A stretch of 20,373 nucleotides of DNA from JAEHDI01 sp035455185 (GTDB lineage: Bacteria; Acidobacteriota; Terriglobia; Bryobacterales; Bryobacteraceae): contig DATIFQ010000403.1 of NCBI GenBank assembly GCA_035455185.1, positions 1-20,373 of the forward strand, in the 5' to 3' direction. Numbering within the stretch: position 1 is the stretch's first letter; each line of letters opens with the position of its first letter. Below, piece after piece: positions 15,569-20,373 of this stretch. A program made the position numbers and the translations under genes. The notes under the pieces were generated by a model. The model was not told the origin of the DNA and searched no databases. It saw only the letters and a program-made list of their open reading frames with translations.

Positions 15569-16726
15569 CTACTCCGATGCGCCCTCGCGGCGCTCCCATC
15601 CCGGTTTGAATAGCGGCAGGTAGTTCTCCTGCCGATACGGGTGTTTCAGGATCTCTTCGATGTTCAGGTCAATTCCGAGACCCGGGCGCTCCGGGATCTC
15701 GATGTACCCGTCGATCACCTCGACCGGGTTCGTCACGATCTCCTTCTCCCACGGTTCGTTGAACTCGTCGAAAATCTCGTGGATGAAGAAGTTCGGGATC
15801 GAAGCGTTGAGCTGGACGCAAGCTGCCGAGCAGACGGGGCCCTGGGCGCTGTGCGGGGCGATCACGCCGAAATGGGCATCCACCATGTCCGCGATCTTGC
15901 GCGCGGCGTAAAGTCCTCCCAGGTTCAGCGGCTCCGGTTGCAGGATGTTCACCACCTCGTACTTGAGCAGTTCGGCGAACTGCTGCTTCGTCGACAGGCT
16001 CTCACCGGTCGCGATCGGAACCGGACTGCGGCGGGCGACTTCCACCATCGCCGGAATGTTCGTGTGCGGAACCGGCTCCTCGAACCATGCCGGCCGGAAC
16101 TGGTGGATCGCCTCGGCAAACTCCACTGCGGTCGCCACGTTGAACCGGCAGTGGCCCTCAATGAGCAGGTCGACGGACGGGCCGACAGCATCGCGCACCG
16201 CCCGGATGATGTCCACTGTCAGGTCGAAATCATAGCGTGACAGTGTCCGCCAGGCGCTGCCGAACGGGTCGAACTTCAGCGCCGTGTAGCCGCGTCCGGC
16301 CACGGTCTTTGCCTTTTCGGCGAAGCTCTCCGGCGTTCGCGGACCGCGGTACCATCCGTTCGCGTAGGCGCGCAGCTTATCGTAACAGCGGCCGCCCCAC
16401 AGATTGTAGACGGGCTGTTTGCAGGCCTTGCCGATGATGTCCCAGCAGGCGATTTCGATTGCCGCGGCGGCGCACATGTGGATCTGCGCCCCCTCCGAAT
16501 ACACGTCACGGATTAACCGCTGGGAGATCACTTCCACCTGAAACGGATCCATGCCAAGGATCAGCGGTTTCAGTTCTTGGATGGCCGCCTCAACGGTCTT
16601 GCCGAAATAGTTGAGCGTTCCCTCGCCGACGCCGTGGATCCCTTCGTCGGTCGAGACTTTGGCGAACAACCAGTTCTTCCAGGGATTACCCGCGATGTAC
16701 GTGTCGATAGCGGTGATTCTCATCAT
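15569..16726 (-). CDS. Enolase-superfamily dehydratase (mandelate racemase/muconate lactonizing family)
   Basis: The 385-residue protein has an N-terminal capping domain (residues 1-125) and a TIM barrel. Metal ligands are visible as E190 (LIEGHCRF), E216 (FEEPVP) and E242 (ATGES). H192 two residues after the first ligand and H292 in PHSAQGP match the pattern of D-galactonate dehydratase-like acid sugar dehydratases, with E317 in the expected later position. The precise sugar acid cannot be told. The protein has no signal peptide and should be cytoplasmic. It follows the PmoA-like gene by 18 bp, so they form an operon. A double ATG leaves the start uncertain by one codon. Its stop lies 9 bp from the convergent 71-residue gene. 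Confidence 0.9.
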   Translation of the reverse strand: MMRITAIDTYIAGNPWKNWLFAKVSTDEGIHGVGEGTLNYFGKTVEAAIQELKPLILGMDPFQVEVISQRLIRDVYSEGAQIHMCAAAAIEIACWDIIGKACKQPVYNLWGGRCYDKLRAYANGWYRGPRTPESFAEKAKTVAGRGYTALKFDPFGSAWRTLSRYDFDLTVDIIRAVRDAVGPSVDLLIEGHCRFNVATAVEFAEAIHQFRPAWFEEPVPHTNIPAMVEVARRSPVPIATGESLSTKQQFAELLKYEVVNILQPEPLNLGGLYAARKIADMVDAHFGVIAPHSAQGPVCSAACVQLNASIPNFFIHEIFDEFNEPWEKEIVTNPVEVIDGYIEIPERPGLGIDLNIEEILKHPYRQENYLPLFKPGWERREGASE

Positions 16727-16744
16727 ATCGTTCCGACTCTCGAC

Positions 16745-17725
16745 CTACTTTTTCTGTGTGGGTAGCTTCATGGTCGCATATGCCTTGAACATCTCGGCGA
16801 CCGCTCCGCTCGCCGGATCTCCGGGGTGGATCACTACCCTGTACCGGAAGCGGACCGACTGCCGGGGTTCGAGCGTCAGGCTGCCATCCTGGGACTTGTC
16901 GCGAAGAAAATCGTGCAGCCCGAAGGGGTTGGCCGCAAACAGGCCGTAGCTGCGTGAATGCCAGTAGGTCGGGTGCCGGGGGTTGGTCGGATGATCAAGA
17001 ATCGCGACTCCAAGCTTTTCGCCGTCAATCTCGCCGAAGTAGTCGACCCACGGGGACCGTGTGCCCCAGACGTTCTGCTCGCCTTCCTTGCCATCGGCGC
17101 TGACCATCTTGCCAGTCCTGGGGGGGACGGGGGGTGCGTCCTTCCGCGGCTCCTCAAGACCCGAAGCGAGACGCAAAGCGAATGTTCCCTCTTTTGTGTC
17201 CCCGAACTTCACCTGCTCGATGGCCGTCAGCAGGATGTCGAAATCCATCATCCGGAGCCGCGGGTGGGAGTAGAAGACGATCGTGCGCAGTTCGTTCAGC
17301 AGCGATTTCCCCTTGGGATCCTGCCAATCAAACGACGCCGTCAGTGAGCCCGTTTTTTTGCCGTCCTTGAGATCAAGCACTCTGCGAATCACGACGCGGC
17401 CGACATTGGCCCGCGTGTCGCCCGGTTCATTGACCCAGAAGTCGATGCCGTTCACATCGCCATGTGTAAACCAGAGGCCGCGGTGATGCGGATGGTCCCG
17501 TGCCTCTCCCTCAACAAGTTCCATCGGGAAGCGGCGGGTCACGACCGTCCCGCTGGCCGCCCGCAAGGGGTGCAGAAACGGCTTTGAGTAGGCCGAACCG
17601 ATGAACAAATCCGTGAAGGGCTTACCGTCGATTTCGACCGCGATCCGGTCAGTTCCCTGGGTGAGTTTGACCTGTGCCCCGAGGGATGAAGCTAACGATA
17701 TGAAGACAAGGATCTTGCGCATCAT
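16745..17725 (-). CDS. Secreted PmoA-like (DUF6807) family protein
   Basis: The 326-residue protein begins with a signal peptide (RKILVFISLASSLGA, then Q18). It carries the hallmark HPHHRGLWFTHGDVNG at about residues 78-93, found in the family annotated as 'PmoA family protein' (DUF6807). The name comes from the annotation label; it is not a methane monooxygenase subunit and has no membrane helices after the signal. Such genes are frequent near sugar-catabolic genes in Acidobacteriota and Planctomycetota. The biochemical activity is unknown. It is followed by the dehydratase gene 18 bp on, suggesting a shared role with a sugar or sugar acid. No Shine-Dalgarno sequence precedes the double ATG. 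Confidence 0.85.
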   Translation of the reverse strand: MMRKILVFISLASSLGAQVKLTQGTDRIAVEIDGKPFTDLFIGSAYSKPFLHPLRAASGTVVTRRFPMELVEGEARDHPHHRGLWFTHGDVNGIDFWVNEPGDTRANVGRVVIRRVLDLKDGKKTGSLTASFDWQDPKGKSLLNELRTIVFYSHPRLRMMDFDILLTAIEQVKFGDTKEGTFALRLASGLEEPRKDAPPVPPRTGKMVSADGKEGEQNVWGTRSPWVDYFGEIDGEKLGVAILDHPTNPRHPTYWHSRSYGLFAANPFGLHDFLRDKSQDGSLTLEPRQSVRFRYRVVIHPGDPASGAVAEMFKAYATMKLPTQKK

Positions 17726-17732
17726 GTCCGAC

Positions 17733-17762
17733 AGTACAGCACAGCCGGACGGGGCCGCTCAA
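17733..17762 (-). promoter_or_regulatory. Putative promoter of the PmoA-like/dehydratase operon
   Basis: On the minus strand TTGAGC (17757-17762) and TGTACT (17733-17738) are separated by 18 bp, each with four of six consensus matches. The -10 box ends 7 nt before the first ATG, so the message would be leaderless or nearly so. Confidence 0.35.
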
Positions 17763-17822
17763 GTGACGGCCCGCGGCTGTATCCGGTAGCCCGCCGGCAA
17801 AATGCGTGCCTTCCCGCTTCGG

Positions 17823-17831
17823 TGCTATCAT
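17823..17831 (+). promoter_or_regulatory. Extended -10 promoter of tatA
   Basis: The sequence TGCTATCAT has the TGn extension followed by a hexamer with five of six matches to TATAAT. It lies 33 bp before the tatA ATG and predicts a leader of about 27 nt. No good -35 box is present, as is common for extended -10 promoters. Confidence 0.5.
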
Positions 17832-17864
17832 GAGAGCGAGCGAATCTCCAAGGGAGGAATACGG

Positions 17865-18389
17865 ATGGGTCCGCTGGGCTGGCAGGAAACGGTGTTCATC
17901 TTTCTGCTCGCCTTGCTCGTCTTCGGTCCGAAGAAGTTACCGGAGTTGGGCAAGACGATCGGGAAGGCCATCACCGAATTTCGCCGCGCTTCGAACGATC
18001 TGAAGGCGACTTTCGATCGGGAAATGAACAGCCTGGAGCGGGAAGGTGAATCATTGAGGGAGATCACCAGCAGTTACCACAACGAAATCACGAGCAACTA
18101 CAACTACGACTCTTCCTACAATTATGAGGACAGCTACTACGGCTCGTCCTCGAACGATTCCACCGCATCAAACTCGTCCACTGTAAGCGCATCCGCAACT
18201 GAGGGCGCTGAATCGACGACTGGAGTTGCTTCGGATTCCGGCGAGGCCACGGCCTCCGCCACGGGGGAGCAGGAGACCCTGCAAGCGGATGCCGGCGGCG
18301 CCGAATACGGCAACCCGGTGGAGGAGCCACAGCCGGCGTCTTCGGCCGGTGATTCCTCCGCGCCTGAGTCCAAGGCAGTTACGACGTAG
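17865..18389 (+). CDS. tatA: Twin-arginine translocase subunit TatA/TatB-type
   Basis: The 174-residue protein has one short membrane helix (residues 5-20), the hinge FGPKKLPELG (20-29) and an amphipathic helix (about 30-50), the standard TatA/B layout that assembles with TatC to export folded proteins. Position 7 is Gln and position 8 is Glu, so it mixes TatA-like and TatB-like features. No separate tatB is present, suggesting a bifunctional TatA. A long tail (about 68-174) is rich in Ser, Asn, Tyr, Glu and Ala, with a Tyr-rich part at 71-92. The start is fixed by GGAGG 7 nt before ATG at 17865; the frame is open 21 codons upstream but lacks a better site. Confidence 0.92.
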   Translation: MGPLGWQETVFIFLLALLVFGPKKLPELGKTIGKAITEFRRASNDLKATFDREMNSLEREGESLREITSSYHNEITSNYNYDSSYNYEDSYYGSSSNDSTASNSSTVSASATEGAESTTGVASDSGEATASATGEQETLQADAGGAEYGNPVEEPQPASSAGDSSAPESKAVTT

Positions 18390-18406
18390 GGCAACCTCGA
18401 GAATTC

Positions 18407-19540
18407 ATGGGCATCGACGAAGAACGCACGGGAGGCTCGCCTCCTGAAAGTCAGGACTCGTCCGAGGAGGGGAGCGTGTCTCCCGAGTCGGATGGGCGCG
18501 CCGGCGAGTCCGGCTACGGCGAGGAGTCTTACGTACATGACGACGCCTCGCCCGCCGTCACGAAGGTCGAGGAGAAACCGGCGCCAGCCGCCGAATCCGG
18601 GGGCGGTGGGAGCGGCGCACCCCCCAAGTCAGGTTCCGACGGCTCCGACGATGGCAACGACGACGAAGAGGGCATGCTCCGGATGTCCTTCATGGAGCAT
18701 CTGGAGGAACTGCGGCGGCGGCTTCTTTTCAGCCTTGCCGGCGTCGGCGTCGCGTTCGTACTTTGCCTGGTCTTCGCCAACCAGCTTTGGCTGATCGTCA
18801 GCCAGCCGGCGGTGGACGCCCTGCGCCGGATCGGGGCCGAACCGAACCTCGCGCAAATCACACCGATGGACGCGTTTACCACTATCTGGGTGAAGGTGCC
18901 GATGCTCACGGCAGTGTTCCTGGCTTCGCCATGGGTGCTCTACCAGGTCTGGGCCTTCATCGCGCCGGGGCTCTACAAACGCGAGCGCCGGTGGGCAGGG
19001 CCCTTCGTCATCTGCACGGCGGGGCTTTTCATCCTCGGTGGCTTATTCGCCTACTTCATCGCCTTTCGATTCGGACTGGAGTTCCTGCTCAGCATCGGCC
19101 GGGACATCAACGTGAAGCCGGTCGTATCGCTGACCGAGTACTTCGATCTGTTCGTCAACGTCACACTCGGTATCGGCCTGGTCTTCGAGCTTCCTGTCCT
19201 GCTGTTCTTCCTCACGCTGTTGAGGATCGTCAACCCGTCTTTCCTGCTTCGGAACACGCGATACGCAATCCTGCTCATCGTCATTCTCGCCGCGGTCATC
19301 ACTCCAACGCCGGATGTCTTCAATCTGATGCTGTTTTCGGTGCCCATGTGCCTCCTGTACTTTGTGGGCATCTTCGCCAGCTACCTGCTGGTGTTGCATC
19401 GCGAGAATCGCCGGTTCCCGTGGGGCGTAACGCTGCTCGTGCTCTTCGCCATATTGCTTGTGGCTGCGGGCGCCGTCTACCTCGCGATAGCAAAGTACGG
19501 CTTCCATCTCGTGCCGAAATGGCCGTTTCTGATTCGCTGA
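18407..19540 (+). CDS. tatC: Twin-arginine translocase subunit TatC with acidic N-terminal extension
   Basis: The 377-residue protein holds the TatC core from residue 93 (MSFMEHLEELRRR), with VWAFIAPGLYKRERR (181-195) forming the signal-peptide contact region. Six core membrane segments fall at roughly 108-125, 161-182, 198-220, 248-272, 283-299 and 304-329. A further hydrophobic segment at 339-362 could be a seventh. Residues 1-89 are a hydrophilic extension with about 24 Asp/Glu and only 5 Lys/Arg. A shorter start at 18674 (Met90) would give a normal-sized TatC, but the extension has the codon bias of its neighbours. The Shine-Dalgarno sequence at 18407 is weak. It follows tatA by 17 nt, so they form one operon. 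Confidence 0.95.
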   Translation: MGIDEERTGGSPPESQDSSEEGSVSPESDGRAGESGYGEESYVHDDASPAVTKVEEKPAPAAESGGGGSGAPPKSGSDGSDDGNDDEEGMLRMSFMEHLEELRRRLLFSLAGVGVAFVLCLVFANQLWLIVSQPAVDALRRIGAEPNLAQITPMDAFTTIWVKVPMLTAVFLASPWVLYQVWAFIAPGLYKRERRWAGPFVICTAGLFILGGLFAYFIAFRFGLEFLLSIGRDINVKPVVSLTEYFDLFVNVTLGIGLVFELPVLLFFLTLLRIVNPSFLLRNTRYAILLIVILAAVITPTPDVFNLMLFSVPMCLLYFVGIFASYLLVLHRENRRFPWGVTLLVLFAILLVAAGAVYLAIAKYGFHLVPKWPFLIR

Positions 19541-19621
19541 CACCGCAGCCTGCTGGATTCAGCGGATTCGTTGTTATACGATATCTGCGATACCGGCGGA
19601 GATGCCGCTCGAGTCGCGGAC

Positions 19622-19858
19622 ATGGACCTATACAAAGCCATTCGTGAGCTTTACGAGGAGAAGAAGCGGCTTGAGGAGGCGATCGCCTCGCTTGAGGAAC
19701 TGCTGGAGGCGAAGGCCGTCACTGGGAATTTGAACCTGGATGGTCTTAGAAAACGCCGCGGGCGTAAGAGCATGAGCGCGGAAGAACGGCGTATTGTGTC
19801 GGACCGGATGAAGAAATACTGGGCACAGCGTCGCGCCAAGGGCGGCAAGTCCGCCTGA
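19622..19858 (+). CDS. Small coiled-coil and basic-tail protein, possible DNA-binding
   Basis: The 78-residue reading from ATG 19622 has a Glu/Lys/Leu-rich N-terminal helix or coiled coil (residues 4-30), then a basic patch RKRRGRK (43-49) with an AT-hook-like RGR core, then MSAEERRIVSDRMKKYWAQRRAK (51-73). The last segment resembles the short MSxExRxxI...KxxWAxxRA module found in small, probably nucleic-acid-binding proteins and, loosely, the NUMOD3 motif. The frame is open back to a TTG at 19571, but neither start has a good Shine-Dalgarno sequence. It lies behind tatC on the same strand with an 81-bp gap. The function is unknown; nucleic-acid binding is an inference from charge and motif. 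Confidence 0.65.
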   Translation: MDLYKAIRELYEEKKRLEEAIASLEELLEAKAVTGNLNLDGLRKRRGRKSMSAEERRIVSDRMKKYWAQRRAKGGKSA

Positions 19859-19878
19859 CCCCTCGGCACATAGATTCG

Positions 19879-20373
19879 TTAGGACGTCTCCTTCTTGAAG
19901 TACCACAACCAGAAATACTGCTCGCCCGCCCCGTGACGGTAACGCGGATCGAAACCGCAGCGTAGGGCCATTTCCACCGCATCCCGGTCAGAGATGGGCA
20001 CTCCAAGCCAGGTGTCTTCGGGCGATGTCTTCAGTGCAATATTCCCTTGGACCTGAAACTTGAACAGTGCGCCCGACCGCAGCAACCGGTGGACTTCGCG
20101 AATGTAGTTTTCGATGATTTCCCTGCTAGGAATGTGTTGGAAAACAATGCTCGAGAATGCGAAGTCAAACGGAAGGTCGGGTAGAACAGACAGGTCCATT
20201 CCGTTGTTCTTGTGGATATGAACCTTCGGGCGATCCTTGAGTGCCTGCCGGGCCAGCTCCACCATCTCGCTGCTGACGTCCACACCGTGAACTTCCCCGA
20301 AAATCTCCGAGAGGGCGTGCGTGACACGGCCTGCGCCACAGCCGATTTCCAGCACGCGCATTTGTGCGGGATC
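19879..20373 (-). CDS. Class I SAM-dependent methyltransferase, C-terminal part (truncated by window edge)
   Basis: The reverse strand is open from the window edge (…DPAQMRVLEIGCG) to the TAA at 19879, giving about 164 visible residues. The SAM-binding motif I is VLEIGCGAGR, followed by the acidic loop GVDVSSEMVELAR and the FDFAFSSIVFQHIPS segment that matches the later strand and active-site region of the Methyltransf_11/25 type. The visible Met before RVLEIGCG is probably internal, because the frame continues upstream without a stop. Substrate unknown. It converges on the small coiled-coil gene with a 20-bp gap. Confidence 0.85.
   Translation of the reverse strand, partial: DPAQMRVLEIGCGAGRVTHALSEIFGEVHGVDVSSEMVELARQALKDRPKVHIHKNNGMDLSVLPDLPFDFAFSSIVFQHIPSREIIENYIREVHRLLRSGALFKFQVQGNIALKTSPEDTWLGVPISDRDAVEMALRCGFDPRYRHGAGEQYFWLWYFKKETS

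Noticed and set aside
15554..15574. Inverted repeat GAGTAG/CTACTC containing both stop codons of the convergent genes
   Set aside because: The stem is only 6 bp with a 9-nt loop and no T-tract. It arises largely because both proteins end in Glu followed by TAG, so a real bidirectional terminator is not supported.
1..20373. CRISPR arrays, insertion sequences, prophage genes and toxin-antitoxin pairs
   Set aside because: No regularly spaced repeats, transposase-like or integrase-like products, or typical antitoxin/toxin pairs were seen on either strand.

Overview
The window reads as part of a GC-rich bacterial chromosome, most likely an Acidobacteriota of the Bryobacterales/Solibacter type. 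This placement is inferred from gene content: a DUF4091 protein, a PmoA-like (DUF6807) protein, an enolase-superfamily sugar-acid dehydratase, an F-type ATPase cluster with two b-type subunits and no a or c subunit, and a two-subunit 2-oxoacid:ferredoxin oxidoreductase. No phage, transposon, CRISPR array or obvious island was seen; nearly all of the DNA is coding.

Layout from left to right. (1) Positions 1-2194, minus strand: a secreted DUF4091/GH123-like protein, then the start of a secreted polysaccharide deacetylase that runs off the left edge. (2) Positions 2195-2549: a 355-bp gap with a likely promoter for the DUF4091 gene and an 11-bp repeat of the neighbouring tRNA. (3) Positions 2550-8620, minus strand: tRNA-Pro(GGG) lies directly behind the ATP synthase cluster atpF-atpF'-atpH-atpA-atpG-atpD-atpC, which is tightly packed. 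(4) Positions 8770-9546, minus strand: an SDR-family oxidoreductase, divergent from speA. (5) Positions 9647-15559, plus strand: speA (arginine decarboxylase), then a translationally coupled group korA-korB-trmJ-small protein. It is headed by a perfect TATAAT box that abuts a perfect 15-bp palindrome. (6) Positions 15569-17725, minus strand: a secreted PmoA-like protein and an enolase-superfamily dehydratase, a probable carbohydrate or sugar-acid operon. (7) Positions 17865-19858, plus strand: tatA and tatC, with no separate tatB, then a small coiled-coil/basic protein. (8) Positions 19879-20373, minus strand: the C-terminal part of a SAM-dependent methyltransferase that runs off the right edge.

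Functionally the window joins energy conservation (F1Fo ATPase; ferredoxin reduction by oxidation of a 2-oxoacid, probably 2-oxoglutarate), polyamine synthesis, tRNA modification, export of folded proteins (Tat), and two sets of secreted carbohydrate-related proteins. I found no clear undescribed system. The features most worth a second look are the palindrome-controlled kor operon with its uncharacterised 71-residue passenger protein, the signal-peptide-bearing His-containing second b subunit, the long acidic or low-complexity tails on both Tat components, and the small coiled-coil/basic protein behind tatC.
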